Shown here in pieces: positions 53,921 through 64,000 of a DNA stretch of 64,000 bases; the stretch's first letter is position 1, and every line of letters starts with the position of its first letter. Made by a program: the position numbers and the translations under genes. The stretch lies in NCBI GenBank assembly GCA_029556615.1, contig JAKQDD010000211.1:64001-128000 (forward strand), given 5' to 3'. The DNA comes from Verrucomicrobiota bacterium. Its GTDB lineage: Bacteria > Verrucomicrobiota > Verrucomicrobiia > Limisphaerales > J093. Under the pieces are notes generated by a model, which was given only the letters and a program-made list of their open reading frames with translations, ran no database searches and had not been told where the DNA came from.

Positions 53921-55939
53921 CTATACCGGGCTGACAGCAGGCGCGGGGGCCTGCTGTCGGGCGAGCGCCGCCGTGACCACACCCTCCACGAGCACCGAGA
54001 GCTTGTGGTCCAAGGCGTCCACGAAGGACGCGAGCTGCGCGTCCCGTACGGCCCGCTTGGACTTCTTGCTGGCGAAGCGACTCATCGAGGGGTCCGGTCC
54101 AGGCTTCATGGTGATCCCGAGCGATGCGGCGATGCGGTCAGAGAGGTCTGAAGACTCCGCGATCTTCTGCGCGACCGCCCCGTAGATGGCGCGGGGGAGC
54201 TCGTTGAAGGTGGGATCGTTCACCGTGAACAGGTCGTGCTTGACGCGCGTCTTGATGGCGTCCCCGTCGAGGCCGAGCACGTCGTAGATGGTCTCCACGT
54301 CGAGGCTGCCCTTCTGATAAAGATTGAAGAGCGCGTCGAACACCTCCTGGTGGTCACGGATCCCGATGCGAGTGAACGACAGGCGCGGGAACACGGTCTG
54401 TAGGTTGCCGTCCTCGTCCTCCTCGACGAACCCCATCCTCGCGCACATGGGCTCAAGGATCTGGAAGTCCACGAAGTTGCAGAGCTGCTCGCGTCGCAGC
54501 ATGTCGCGCCAGTTGATGACCTCCAGGTTGATGCGATCTCCCGAGTAGCTCGCCTCACCGGACAGCAGGCTCTCGGTCACCCCGAGACCCGCGTACAGGT
54601 GGCGGTCGATGCGATCGTGCTCGGAGGTGAGCTCAAGGAGCCGGTTCTCCTGCCCGCCGCCCCGCTCCTCCCAGTGGACCTCGAAGTTGGTCACGATGCT
54701 GTAGTCGGGGTCCTGGAGCGCCAGGTCCACCTGGTCGCGCAGGTCGTCTACCTGCGCCTGCGACATGTTCTCTCCCCACACGATGCGGTAGGGAGTCATG
54801 TGACGAGACGCGATGCTCGTCTGGGCCTGCCGGATCTTGTCCTCGAACACGAGGTCCCGCAGGCAGCGCTGAAGCACCGAGGCTCCTCTGAGCTGGTAGT
54901 CGGTGCGCCGCCGCGAGAGGTACGCGACGAACGAACCCGCGTAGGGATCGGTGTTGAGCGGGATGGGCTGCCCGGAGCGGACGAAGTCGACGACGTCCGG
55001 CGACATCGTCGCGACCACCTGACGCGCCCGCTCGTCCCCGTTGTCGGCCTTCTCGACGAGTTCCTTCGCGCGATCGTCGGGCATGAGGTCGAACGTCCGC
55101 AGGTCCGTGTGCGGGTACGCCTCCATGTTGACACGGTCAGCCGGCAAGGTGCGGATCGTCGTCCACCCCTTGTAGTTCTTCTTGAGCCACGCGACCTCAC
55201 GCTCCTTGGCGTCAGGGCGCTGGTTCCAGACCTTGCGGAGGTCGCCCGTCTGAGAGTCTGGGACGAGCACCTCCTCCCCCACCACATCAGGAGGCATGTC
55301 CGGCGTGGTGTCCTCGATGAACGCGTAGCAGTCCCCAAAGAGGGACATCTCGTGCGTCACGACCATGAGGCGGTCCAGCAGCTTGATCCGGTCCGCCCAG
55401 CGCTCACAGAAGCGCATCGCAGCGTCGGCCATCGCCTTGTTCTTGGCGGCCGGACGCTTGAGGCGCACCTTCGACAGCAGCATCTCGGTGCGCAGGTCGA
55501 TCGCCTGACCAACCACCGGGTGGTTGTCGTAGAACCACTGGTAGAACATGCGCAGCTCTTCCTGGCTCTGCGGGAGCTCTAGGAAGTCCGTCGAAAGCTG
55601 CGGGCTATAGTAGTTCCCACCCGACCCGAGCATGACCGACGAGGGGAGGTCGCCACCCTGTGACATCGCGGCCGTACGCCGACTGAAGATCGGCCGCGGG
55701 ATAACGGTCCGAGGAGGACCCGCCGACACCGGTGGATTCCCCCCTACCGCACCGCGCGAGGGGACCTTTCCGACCACAACGCCGTCAGGTGTATTGGCCG
55801 CCTGACGCGGTGAGGGACGCTGCGACTTACTCGACGACTTGCGCGACGAGCGACCCTGTGAGCTGGGATTTCCTCGCTGAGGTCTTGGGTTCTTAGCCGC
55901 TTGCTTCTTGTCACGCCGTCGCTGTCGATTGCGTCCCAT
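53921..55939 (-). CDS. Portal protein
   Basis: This 672-residue protein has a basic, disordered N-terminus (about 1-90). A portal-like core follows, with LPQSQEELRMFYQWFYDNHP, HEMSLFGDCYAFIEDTTPDM and a helical region ending in GLDGDAIKTRVKHDLFTV. The place directly after the terminase and acidic genes supports a portal. It would form the dodecameric DNA gateway at one capsid vertex. Identification is by pattern and order. Confidence 0.75.
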   Translation of the reverse strand: MGRNRQRRRDKKQAAKNPRPQRGNPSSQGRSSRKSSSKSQRPSPRQAANTPDGVVVGKVPSRGAVGGNPPVSAGPPRTVIPRPIFSRRTAAMSQGGDLPSSVMLGSGGNYYSPQLSTDFLELPQSQEELRMFYQWFYDNHPVVGQAIDLRTEMLLSKVRLKRPAAKNKAMADAAMRFCERWADRIKLLDRLMVVTHEMSLFGDCYAFIEDTTPDMPPDVVGEEVLVPDSQTGDLRKVWNQRPDAKEREVAWLKKNYKGWTTIRTLPADRVNMEAYPHTDLRTFDLMPDDRAKELVEKADNGDERARQVVATMSPDVVDFVRSGQPIPLNTDPYAGSFVAYLSRRRTDYQLRGASVLQRCLRDLVFEDKIRQAQTSIASRHMTPYRIVWGENMSQAQVDDLRDQVDLALQDPDYSIVTNFEVHWEERGGGQENRLLELTSEHDRIDRHLYAGLGVTESLLSGEASYSGDRINLEVINWRDMLRREQLCNFVDFQILEPMCARMGFVEEDEDGNLQTVFPRLSFTRIGIRDHQEVFDALFNLYQKGSLDVETIYDVLGLDGDAIKTRVKHDLFTVNDPTFNELPRAIYGAVAQKIAESSDLSDRIAASLGITMKPGPDPSMSRFASKKSKRAVRDAQLASFVDALDHKLSVLVEGVVTAALARQQAPAPAVSPV

Positions 55940-55942
55940 AGG

Positions 55943-56427
<485 letters not shown>

Positions 56428-56431
<4 letters not shown>

Positions 56432-58434
56432 CGGGACCTCCCGAGCCCGAGACCCCGAGGCCCATGACCTCGAGGTCCCGCGTTGCGCATCCCCATGTTG
56501 CGCAGAGTGTCAAGACCTCCACCCAAGACGTGGGGCCGATTCTGGTTGTGCAGCAGGCGCGCGTAACCAGCCGGCGGGAGCGTCCTCACCCCGGGCATCG
56601 CCATGCGGGGTTGCTTGCTCTTGGCCTGGGAAGCGGCCCAGATCATGCGGGCAAGCGCGTCGGCCTGATCGTCATGCTTTCCAGTCGACTTAGGAGCTTC
56701 CACCTCGATGATGTACTTGGACCGACGCTTCTGCTGTAGCTCCAGGAGCTCCTGGATGTAACCGCAGTGCTCCCCCTTGGTAGGGTCCATAGGGAGGGGC
56801 CAGTCGTACAGGACGATCTTTCGGTCGAGCAGGTGGTCCTTGAAGTTGCGGTACACCTGTGAGGAGACCGGGCCCGTGAAGAAGATCGCCTCGATCTGCC
56901 GTAGCCCCCGGCGTAGAAGCGCCTGCTCGAAGGGCACGCCGGCCCACTGGTCCGCGATGCCGCGCGCGATGAGGAACTTGTCGCAGTAGCTCGCCACCCA
57001 GTCGGCGACCTGCTCGAAGTCCAGACGGTTGAGCTCGGCAAAGTCCCCCTCGCCCGCACGGATCTCATCCACGACGTCGACGACGATCCGCTCCTCGTCG
57101 TCGTAGTGTCCTATGGCCACCGCGCTCCCGTCGCCGGACAGGGCGACGTCGACCCCCATGTAGTGTTCCTGTCGCGGGATGCCTCGCACCGCGGGCCGGC
57201 GGTCGGGCTGCACGCAGTTGAGCAGGTCGTCCTTGTTCTCGATCCACCCACGGGTTTGATCCGAGAACTGCGCGCCATACTCCGTGAAGAAGACTGTAGC
57301 GTCCTTGACGAACTCCTTCTCAAGCTCGGAGACCTCCAAGGTGGGATTGACCTCCCAGGAGGGGGCCTGGATGGCCAGCATCTTGGAGGCTGCCGCCCCA
57401 CCGAGCATGGCGATCTGGTACATCTCGAAGAAGTGTCCCTGCCGACCAAGCGGGGACGAGATGTGGATGAACCGCCCTTCGACGGGACCGACCGGCCGGC
57501 GCGACACGGGGTCTTTGGGACTGAAGGCAGACATCGAGGGGGCCAGCGCGCGGTAGACTTCCTCCGCCGAGGACTGACCCCCGTCGTTGAAGTGGGCCTC
57601 CTCGTCGAGGATGACGACGAGGTTGCCGTGACCACGAAGTCCCTTGGCGCGGCAGGGGTTGAAGGTGATCTTCAGGGTCGCCCCCGCCTTGTCGTCATCC
57701 GCGTAGCGCCCGTACTGCCGGATGTCGGCCGGCGTCTGGAGCCGCGCGTAGCTCATCGTGCTGTTGGCGAGGTAGGGGGCGTAGAAGTCGCGCAGCTTGA
57801 GGTAGCCGTTCGCCTTGTTGAAGAGGATGCCCGCCTGATCCTCACCGGTAGCCACCGTAGTGAGGAGGATCTCCTCCCCCTTAGGGAGGCCGTAGTAGAC
57901 CTGCGGGTCGTCTAGCGCGATGAGTCGGGCCACCTCGTAGGCGGTCACGATGGCGCTCATCTGAGTCTTGCCGGCGCGGCGACCGATGGCGAGCACCAGC
58001 TCACGACGCTGCACACCCGGGGTGACCTCCCGGATGTTGCAGCGGCCCTGCTCGTAGAGCATGCGCAGGTAGCCTGCCTCGGTGAGGACGCGCCGACTCT
58101 TGCTGGAGCGTCGGAAGTCGGTGACCACCACCCGGTACCGGTAGGTCCCGTACTCAGGGTCGTCCGGACGCAGGCGCGTCTCCGCGATCTCCGCGTAGGC
58201 CGGGTGCTTCGGGTCGATGGGGGCGTCGAGGTCGACTCCGTACGGGTTGTCGTCGAGCGGGAGGCCATAGTACGCCTTGAGGATCACCCGCTGGACGGGA
58301 TAGAGCGGCTGGTCGAGCCCGAACGGCCCCTCCACGAACGTGATGATGTCTGAGAACGACTGGGACCCCGCGAGGTTCTTAGGCCCGTGCAGGACGTCGT
58401 GTACCAGAGACCCGTACTCGCTCTTGCGCGCCAT
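56428..58434 (-). CDS. terL: Terminase large subunit (packaging ATPase-nuclease)
   Basis: This 668-residue protein has a Walker A motif GRRAGKT at 151-157 and Walker B VVILDE at 273-278, followed by AHF. A C-terminal RNase H-like nuclease has MGVDVALSGDGSAVAIGHYD at about 425-445 and KHDDQADALARM near 610. It cuts and pumps DNA into the capsid through the portal. Length is within the family range. It precedes the acidic and portal genes. Confidence 0.92.
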
Positions 58435-58437
58435 CGA

Positions 58438-59112
58438 CTAAGCCCCCTGGGCGGCCTTCTGCATGCGCGCACGCAACTGCGTCTCCCAGCTTGGGTCAGA
58501 CATCGCGCGCCCAAGGATGGAGAACATGGAGTCAACAGCCTCCTGACGCATGCCGGCCTTCGTCATGCTCTCCCGCACACACTCCAGCGTGGCGCGAACC
58601 ACCTCCTTGACCGCAGGAGACTTGGGGTCGAGCTGCGCTCCCCCGCTCACCTGGTCAAAGCGATGCGCGAGCTTCTCGTGCAGGTTGGCGAGCGCCCGAA
58701 TGCGCTTCACGGTGAGGTCGGCCGCCTCCGACCGACGTGTAGGGTCGACCTTACTGCGCAGGAAGTCGAGGCGCGCGATGTCGGAACCGATCTCCTGGGC
58801 CACCTGCGCGAGGATGCGCGGATCGTCCGGGTCGCGACGGATCATCGCGACGATCCCGTCTTTCCGCACGTGGTCCCCCATCTGGATCTGATAGGCGGCC
58901 CCCTGATCGGTAGCAGATGTCGCGGCCGTCTTGGACGGTCGCCCTCCGTCCCCCAGCCACACGGTAGCGGCACCATCAGACGGGCGGGTCTGGATGTCGT
59001 CGTCCTCGGTCACCTCCGCGATCGGCTTGTACTGGCGGCGGCCGTCCTTCCCGATGACGAGGACGCGGGTCGTCCCTGGAGGGAGCGTCGTTAGGATGTC
59101 TGCGTTGCTCAT
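58438..59112 (-). CDS. Possible terminase small subunit or accessory
   Basis: This 224-residue protein starts at an ATG overlapping the upstream stop (ATGA) and ends three bases before the terminase large subunit gene. It is helical in the second half, with a basic central part (SKVDPTRRSEAADLTVKRIR). Position suggests a small terminase subunit, but no helix-turn-helix is obvious. Confidence 0.45.
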   Translation of the reverse strand: MSNADILTTLPPGTTRVLVIGKDGRRQYKPIAEVTEDDDIQTRPSDGAATVWLGDGGRPSKTAATSATDQGAAYQIQMGDHVRKDGIVAMIRRDPDDPRILAQVAQEIGSDIARLDFLRSKVDPTRRSEAADLTVKRIRALANLHEKLAHRFDQVSGGAQLDPKSPAVKEVVRATLECVRESMTKAGMRQEAVDSMFSILGRAMSDPSWETQLRARMQKAAQGA

Positions 59113-59576
59113 CGCGCGAAGACCTCAGGCTTTGGGGGACTCGGCGGAGCGACCGCCTCCCCCGTGGACGGGTTGACGGTCAGGCACGGAGGTCCCCAGT
59201 TGTACGGTGCCGCGACGCGCAGACTCTCCTCCGGGGTGCGCGCGCGAACGAACAGGGTCGTTCCCGTCGCGGAGACGCGATACCCACGCAACGCCAGAGC
59301 CTTCAGGAGGTTCTGAGCCGTATCCGTCGCACCCGCTCCCACGATGAAGTCTACGTGAGGGGCCAGTATGAGGTCGTCAACCTCCAACCACGTCCGCACC
59401 TTGTCGAAGGCATTCGAGGTGACGACCACCTGCACGTAGGGGTCGAAGCTCGACGGGAGACCCACTAGGTCGGTCACCCCGCGCTCAAAACCAAGCGCGA
59501 GGTGCTCGGCCGCGAGGAGGAGGCCGTTCGGAAGGACGCGCCCGCGCGCCGCATGGACTATAGCCCCAAACCTCAC
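59109..59576 (-). CDS. Unknown small protein
   Basis: The GTG at 59576 overlaps the upstream stop (GTGA) nine bases after AAGGA, giving 155 residues. It is mixed alpha/beta (GLPSSFDPYVQVVVTSNAF, then GYRVSATGTTLFVRARTPEE). A longer upstream frame is rejected because it lies over the preceding gene. No family is recognised. Confidence 0.55.
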   Translation of the reverse strand: MRFGAIVHAARGRVLPNGLLLAAEHLALGFERGVTDLVGLPSSFDPYVQVVVTSNAFDKVRTWLEVDDLILAPHVDFIVGAGATDTAQNLLKALALRGYRVSATGTTLFVRARTPEESLRVAAPYNWGPPCLTVNPSTGEAVAPPSPPKPEVFAR

Positions 59577-61183
59577 GACGTCTTGTCCTTGGGGGCCGTC
59601 GCCACCTTGAGCCCGTACACGAGACACGTAGGTCCCTTGCCCGGAAGGTTCGCCAGGTTCGTGCAGCCCACGCAGCGAGAGCTGGCCAGGACCACCTGAG
59701 GGCGGGGGCCCTCGACCACGCGCAGCCGTCGCGCCTCCGCCACGCATCCCTTGATGCTGTTAGGCGTGAGGTGCGCGTCCGCGTAGACGTACTCAACGCC
59801 AGCCCGTCCCTCATGGACGGCTCGAAGCGACCGAACGACGGGCGCACACGCCTGGACGAGGCGAGGAGCCCAACGTGATGCCGTCTCGGCCTCAAGGGTC
59901 GACCCCGAGAGGCCCCGAGCGACGGCGGTTCGAGCCCACTGTAGGTAGGCACGCACGTCCGCCGCAAACAGACCATGCGTGGATGCGATGCGCTCCACCG
60001 CACTCGGCCCCGGAGCCTCCACCTGCACGGTGTGCATGGGTAGCGCCGAGTAGACGGGGCCCTCATACGCCTTGGGAGCCTTGGGAGCGGTTGGGGCTGG
60101 AACCGTTGAAGCCGCCTTCGACCGTGGGGGCGGACTGGCGGGCGTGGGCTTCATCGCTGGGCGTGGAGCCGTGGAGGCCCCGCGCAGCCTGACCCCTTCC
60201 CCCTGGTACGTAGTCCCTCGCGCCGCGGCCGTCGTGATGTCGCGCACAGCCTTCGCCACCACCTCCTCGCGGAGCAGGGGCTGGGAGAGGAGAGTAGCCG
60301 CCGTCTTCTGGTCGATGATGCGGTTCTCGGCAAGCGCGGCCACCTGCCGACGGATCCGCATGTCGGGGCGGGCCGCCGCAGGAGTCGGAGGGGGGGCAGG
60401 CGGGGGTGTCCACGAGCTCCCCTCTCGCTGGTAGATCGAGACGACAGGTCCTCGACCACGTGGGTCAACGCGACCCCGCTCCACGAAGAGGAACGCGGCC
60501 TGGAGAGCGCGCGCGGGGTCCTGCGTGACGGGTGGGAGGGATGCACCCTCCGCGCTAAGGCGCGGGGCGTACTCCCGGTACGCCTCGTTCCAGGGCACGC
60601 TTGCTACGACCCGGAGGATGTTGCCGGCCGCCTCCGCCTTACGGAGAGCGCGAGCCTCCTTGTCGATCACGTAGCGCGCCTGCGGGCAACGCCGCCGCAG
60701 GATCTTCGCCCACTTGACCAGGCCACCTGGAAAGGCGGCCAGCCGGATGAAGACGCGCCCCGCCAGGCCGTCATCCGCTCGCAGCACGGAGGCGACCGAA
60801 GCGGCGCGTGTCGCCCCAAACCTCTCCCCGAGGTCGTGGAGTATCTGCTCAGCCGACTCTCCGAAATGGATCCGCTGGGAGGCCAGACGAAGCGCCTGCT
60901 GGAAAGCTGCGGGGTTCTTTGGCGTCTCCAGGTCCGGGGAGTACTCCGCGGGGTCGACGACCGGCCCCATGCGGGGCAGGTTCTTGTCCCAGAAGGCGCG
61001 CAGCGTAGCCGCGGTGTCGAGCGGGGGCTCCCCCTGCCGGCGCTGCCCGAACACGACCGCGCTCGGCACGTCCATCCAGGACAGGTCCGACAGGCCCGCC
61101 TGCCGCTGGAAGTGCGTGGGGTCGGAGAGGAACGAGTCGTCCTGGGTCTCGTGAAGGAATCCAGGTAGGTCGCGAATGCTCAT
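59573..61183 (-). CDS. Unknown large protein with Cys patch
   Basis: This 536-residue protein starts at an ATG overlapping the upstream stop (ATGA). It has a helical N-terminal half, a Pro/Ala-rich linker (about 325-375), and a C-terminal domain with a possible metal site (CVGCTNLANLPGKGPTC near 507-523). It lies in the head-packaging half. Function unknown. Confidence 0.55.
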   Translation of the reverse strand: MSIRDLPGFLHETQDDSFLSDPTHFQRQAGLSDLSWMDVPSAVVFGQRRQGEPPLDTAATLRAFWDKNLPRMGPVVDPAEYSPDLETPKNPAAFQQALRLASQRIHFGESAEQILHDLGERFGATRAASVASVLRADDGLAGRVFIRLAAFPGGLVKWAKILRRRCPQARYVIDKEARALRKAEAAGNILRVVASVPWNEAYREYAPRLSAEGASLPPVTQDPARALQAAFLFVERGRVDPRGRGPVVSIYQREGSSWTPPPAPPPTPAAARPDMRIRRQVAALAENRIIDQKTAATLLSQPLLREEVVAKAVRDITTAAARGTTYQGEGVRLRGASTAPRPAMKPTPASPPPRSKAASTVPAPTAPKAPKAYEGPVYSALPMHTVQVEAPGPSAVERIASTHGLFAADVRAYLQWARTAVARGLSGSTLEAETASRWAPRLVQACAPVVRSLRAVHEGRAGVEYVYADAHLTPNSIKGCVAEARRLRVVEGPRPQVVLASSRCVGCTNLANLPGKGPTCLVYGLKVATAPKDKTS

Positions 61184-61848
61184 GGGGTGTCCCCTTCGTC
61201 GGTATCTTCTTCGTCAGTGTCCTCGTCCGCGATGTCCCCTTCGCTCTTCTCCTCCTCGTCGCGAGCCCACCCCTCCGGGTCCTCCCGGATGTGGTTGACG
61301 TCCTGCATGATCTCGCGGACGCGCCGTCGCTCACGCGGGCTGATCTCGCCCTGGTCCTGCCAGTGAGGGGCGTAGATCTCGTCGTGGAGCGTGTCCATAA
61401 GCGACGAGAGCGCCTCGGTGCAGTTCATGTAGAGCTTCCGCATGTCGGGGATCTTCTGGATGTATCCCCGACCCCCAAGGTTGCCGTCCGGACTGATGAG
61501 CCGGCTCTTGAGCTTGGAGAAGTCGTTGTGCGCGGAGAGCGCGTGCCCGAGCGCCATCGCGGTCGACCTCAGGCAGCGAATGAGGGGCTTGAGGTTCGCG
61601 GTGTCGAACGCGTAGCCCGTCGCGATCTCGCGACGGCTCGGGTTCTGGTTCGGCCAGGCCCACTGGTTGTCGTCGCCCGAGCGGTCCTTAATGAATCGAA
61701 CTTCACCTGCCGTACGTGTCTTGCCGCGACGATCTCCCGATTCGAGGGCGTCGCAAAGACGCAGGATCGCCGCCACACGGCCTCGCCAGCAGCGCTGCTG
61801 GTGCTGCGCAACGAGCCGAGCAACTACGTGCTTGTCAGGTGACTTCAT
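61180..61848 (-). CDS. Unknown protein with acidic tail
   Basis: This 222-residue protein is mostly helical, with a basic, Trp- and Asn-rich middle (WAWPNQNPSRREIATGYAF) and a Glu/Asp/Thr tail. It is divergent from the 51-residue gene at 61897. No family is recognised. Confidence 0.55.
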   Translation of the reverse strand: MKSPDKHVVARLVAQHQQRCWRGRVAAILRLCDALESGDRRGKTRTAGEVRFIKDRSGDDNQWAWPNQNPSRREIATGYAFDTANLKPLIRCLRSTAMALGHALSAHNDFSKLKSRLISPDGNLGGRGYIQKIPDMRKLYMNCTEALSSLMDTLHDEIYAPHWQDQGEISPRERRRVREIMQDVNHIREDPEGWARDEEEKSEGDIADEDTDEEDTDEGDTP

Positions 61849-61896
61849 GGACTCCGCCTCAATGGTGGGCGGTATATAGCGGCGGTATGGTGGGCC

Positions 61897-62052
61897 ATGC
61901 CGTTATCTCCCGCAGAGCGAGCCAGACGACAACGTGCCCGCAGGATGGCCCACGGTTGGAAGGAAGTGAAGGTATGGGTACCTTCCGAGAAGGACGCAGA
62001 GGCGATCAGGAAGCTGGCAGCCCAGAAACGAGCCAAAGCTCCTAGACCTTGA
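61897..62052 (+). CDS. 51-residue basic protein, RHH-like outline
   Basis: The ATG at 61897 opens a short plus-strand frame of very basic residues (MPLSPAERARRQRARRMAHG). Then KEVKVWVPSEKDAEAIRKLA follows, a strand-helix pattern like ribbon-helix-helix or antitoxin-type DNA-binding proteins. A weak GGTGG site precedes it. It overlaps the convergent gene at 62042 by 11 bases. Length and composition favour a real regulatory gene. Confidence 0.55.
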   Translation: MPLSPAERARRQRARRMAHGWKEVKVWVPSEKDAEAIRKLAAQKRAKAPRP

Positions 62053-62455
62053 GCGGATGACCCGCGGGGTCGAACAGGCGGCAGAGCACCACGCGGCCCT
62101 CGTCATCCTGCTCGAACCCCCACAAGTCGCGCGTGGCCCGATGCACGAGTTCTCCAGGTTCTGCGCGCAGCGTGAAGCCCTGGTCAACTACGTCGGCAAC
62201 AGAGGCGGCCAGCCTCGACAGGTGAGGTGGAGGAGTCGATCGTGGGTCTCCAGCGATGAACTGCGGGTTCATGAGCTTGAGGCCACTATCCGTGAAGGTT
62301 GCCACGAGGCCCTGCTCGAGGAACGTGATGGGGCGGCCAGGCTGACGCAGCCCAACGACCGTAGCGGTTCGTGGCAGCAGGCGGGTCAACGGGAGGCGAA
62401 GCGGGACCCCCATGCGAAGATCTGGGCGTCCTGGCAGCAGAATACGGTTTGGCAT
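62042..62455 (-). CDS. Unknown small protein, probable virion
   Basis: This 137-residue protein begins MPNRILLPGRPDLRMGVPLR and is beta-rich, with no Cys pair. It follows the beta-helix gene on the same strand, with the ATG right after its stop. A fibre or baseplate role is inferred from position. Confidence 0.55.
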   Translation of the reverse strand: MPNRILLPGRPDLRMGVPLRLPLTRLLPRTATVVGLRQPGRPITFLEQGLVATFTDSGLKLMNPQFIAGDPRSTPPPHLSRLAASVADVVDQGFTLRAEPGELVHRATRDLWGFEQDDEGRVVLCRLFDPAGHPLKV

Positions 62456-62456
62456 G

Positions 62457-63608
62457 TCACCCTCTCTTTGTGAGAGTCCATGCGACGTCTAGCGACTGGG
62501 TGCTGAGGAAGCGAACGGTGAACCCCTTCTCGTCCGCTCCGAACACCCAAGGCACCTCGTCGCCAGCAGGTCGATCGTTGACGGTGAGGTTGACGACGTA
62601 GTTGGTCGCGAGCCGAGGATTCGCGAAGTCGAACCTCTTGTCCGCCTCGCTCAGGAACGAGAGCACACCACTCGCGCGGTCCGTGTCGAAGACTGCGGTG
62701 GAGTCACCCCCCACAGCATCCACACGAGACCCCTCAGAGGTAACCGTCGCGCCGGCTTCCAGCGATAGCCCATTAACGACGGAGTTGCACAAGGACACGG
62801 TCGACCCGCGCATCACGTACATCGAGGTGATGCGAGAACCAAAGACCTGCACGTTTCCCTGCACGATGAGTGTCCCGTCCACGCGGCTGCCCTCCAGCAG
62901 TAGCGTCGACCCAGGACCGACCACCGACACGTTGCCACGAACCTGCGTGTCCCGCAGCGTCACGAAGGACTCGCGCGTGTCGATCAGGGCGGGCCCCGCC
63001 AGCGAGCAGGAGGCGACCTCCACGGTCGCCTGCACGGCGACGAGGAATGCCGCACGACCTGGGGGAGCAGACTCTAGGGTCTCGCAGCGTACCAGGCGAA
63101 GATGCCCTGTGCGGCCCCCCTCCCCTCCAACGGAGATGACAGGGACGTCAGGGTCTGCCCCAAACACGACCCCGCCGAAGGACACGAAGGTGGCACGAAT
63201 GGCCGTCCCGTTCACCTGGACCGTAGGAAGACCAGACCCTGGCTTCGCCCGCACCACGTGCGCACCCACCGCGCTCACCGCGACGCGCTGCCCCGGGATT
63301 ACCCTCGCGGGCGCTTCGGACACCCCAGGCAGCAGGATGAGCGACTGCGGGCCCGCGGCCGGGTACGGCTTGTCGGTGAGGAGGACGAACCCCCCGGCCA
63401 GGTCGACCGCGTCCCCGCCCTGCCCGACGATCGAGTAGGTGGGACCGGGACGCACTCCTCCCAGGGCAGAGAGCGGGAGACGGCCGAGGACGGGGTCCTC
63501 GAAGACCAGCGACCCCGTGGCAGGGTCGCCGTAGATGCGGCGCACCCCGGACAAGCCGGGCGCGACCTGGACCTCATCCGCCTCAAACGGTAGGGGATCG
63601 TCACTCAT
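62457..63608 (-). CDS. Probable right-handed beta-helix virion protein
   Basis: This 383-residue protein has an N-terminal domain (about 1-110) and a central run of short strand-turn repeats, such as GNVSVVGPGSTLLLEGSRVD and GTLIVQGNVQVFGSRITSMY. This is the pattern of right-handed beta-helix tail spikes or fibres. The end domain is compact. No catalytic Asp or Glu pair can be assigned, so binding or structural use is as likely as glycan cleavage. Confidence 0.65.
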   Translation of the reverse strand: MSDDPLPFEADEVQVAPGLSGVRRIYGDPATGSLVFEDPVLGRLPLSALGGVRPGPTYSIVGQGGDAVDLAGGFVLLTDKPYPAAGPQSLILLPGVSEAPARVIPGQRVAVSAVGAHVVRAKPGSGLPTVQVNGTAIRATFVSFGGVVFGADPDVPVISVGGEGGRTGHLRLVRCETLESAPPGRAAFLVAVQATVEVASCSLAGPALIDTRESFVTLRDTQVRGNVSVVGPGSTLLLEGSRVDGTLIVQGNVQVFGSRITSMYVMRGSTVSLCNSVVNGLSLEAGATVTSEGSRVDAVGGDSTAVFDTDRASGVLSFLSEADKRFDFANPRLATNYVVNLTVNDRPAGDEVPWVFGADEKGFTVRFLSTQSLDVAWTLTKRG

Positions 63609-64000
63609 CGCAGTACGACTCCGTAGCGGACGCGCCTCTCCGAGAATCGCCGAACAGCGGCCCCGATGGTCACGTCGAAGTAGTTGGTGTCTCGGGTCGC
63701 TCGAACGGGGAACGCCCCCACAGGATCCACCACCACGCGGTAGGCCCCCACGGGCAGCGCCAGCGGTGTTAGGGTGACCCGCTGGGTCGTGGGGTCTCCG
63801 TACCGAAAGACGAGCTCGCCGGCCAGGGGGGCGGACGGAACCAGGGGGACCACGACCATCACGTCCACCGTGACCGGGACGGTTAGGGTTCCGAGCTTGC
63901 TAACCGGACGAAGAACGAAGCCCGTCAGGGTCCTGTCGGTCGCCGCGACCGCGACCCCGTTCGCAGCGGTCGCCCCCACCAAGTAGAGCGGAGTGGTCAG
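63605..64000 (-). CDS. Virion-module protein, start beyond right edge
   Basis: The frame is open from 64000 to the stop at 63605, which overlaps the next gene by ATGA. At least 131 residues are present. It is beta-rich and reads VPVTVDVMVVVPLVPSAPLA then GAYRVVVDPVGAFPVRATRD. It resembles the beta-sandwich parts of neighbouring virion proteins. The true start lies outside the window. Confidence 0.55.
   Translation of the reverse strand: MTTPLYLVGATAANGVAVAATDRTLTGFVLRPVSKLGTLTVPVTVDVMVVVPLVPSAPLAGELVFRYGDPTTQRVTLTPLALPVGAYRVVVDPVGAFPVRATRDTNYFDVTIGAAVRRFSERRVRYGVVLR

Overview
This window looks like a stretch of a large, GC-rich, contractile-tailed (myovirus-type) phage genome, probably a jumbo or 'huge' phage. 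The direct evidence is one long minus-strand block holding a large terminase subunit, a portal-like protein, a probable head-maturation protease, an HK97-type major capsid protein, a very large tail sheath, a probable tail tube, a tape measure protein and several huge virion proteins, with a phage-encoded GroES/GroEL pair. The host is not shown directly. A plus-strand sigma-region-4-like protein at 33939 resembles a family I associate with Myxococcota/Deltaproteobacteria, so such a host is a reasonable guess.

Layout in transcription order (minus strand, right to left): fibre or spike-like genes (64000-62042); genes of unknown function and a possible small terminase (61848-58438); terminase large subunit, acidic protein, portal (58434-53921); large internal protein, zinc-ribbon protein, protease, EF-hand protein at the scaffold position, capsid-associated protein and major capsid protein (53898-45570); the unusual cassette (45266-38252); unknown, zinc-ribbon and SWIM proteins plus three related virion proteins (38182-29206); sheath, tube, chaperone-like proteins, tape measure and giant tail or baseplate proteins (28663-6880); GroES/GroEL (6815-4719); then a vWA protein and an edge-truncated gene. 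Short plus-strand genes interrupt the block at 3202, 3937, 22558, 23190, 33939, 45406 and 61897. Several have inverted repeats upstream, and three end in a CTAG that is shared with the stop codon of the convergent minus-strand gene.

The most notable content is at 38252-45266, set between the major capsid gene and later virion genes. A VIT-vWA protein is followed by a non-coding RNA (42603-42736) that can be folded by eye into a bacterial Y RNA (YrlA-like). Its ends pair to form a long interrupted stem, and its core carries T-arm, closed acceptor-like, D-arm and anticodon-like helices in circularly permuted tRNA order. Immediately downstream is a TROVE/Ro60-like protein with a C-terminal vWA domain. 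After that come an unrecognised protein with a single cysteine in a GVCLAG context, a JAMM/JAB peptidase, a 95-residue ubiquitin-like candidate ending in Gly, and a ThiF/E1-like protein. Ro-Y RNA pairs and prokaryotic ubiquitin-like/E1/JAB cassettes are each known separately. Their union in one phage operon is the best candidate here for an undescribed system, possibly one that controls RNA or protein fate during infection or marks virion or host proteins.

No stretch over 300 bases is empty. The largest gap between genes (42453-42776) holds the Y RNA, its putative promoter and the TROVE leader.
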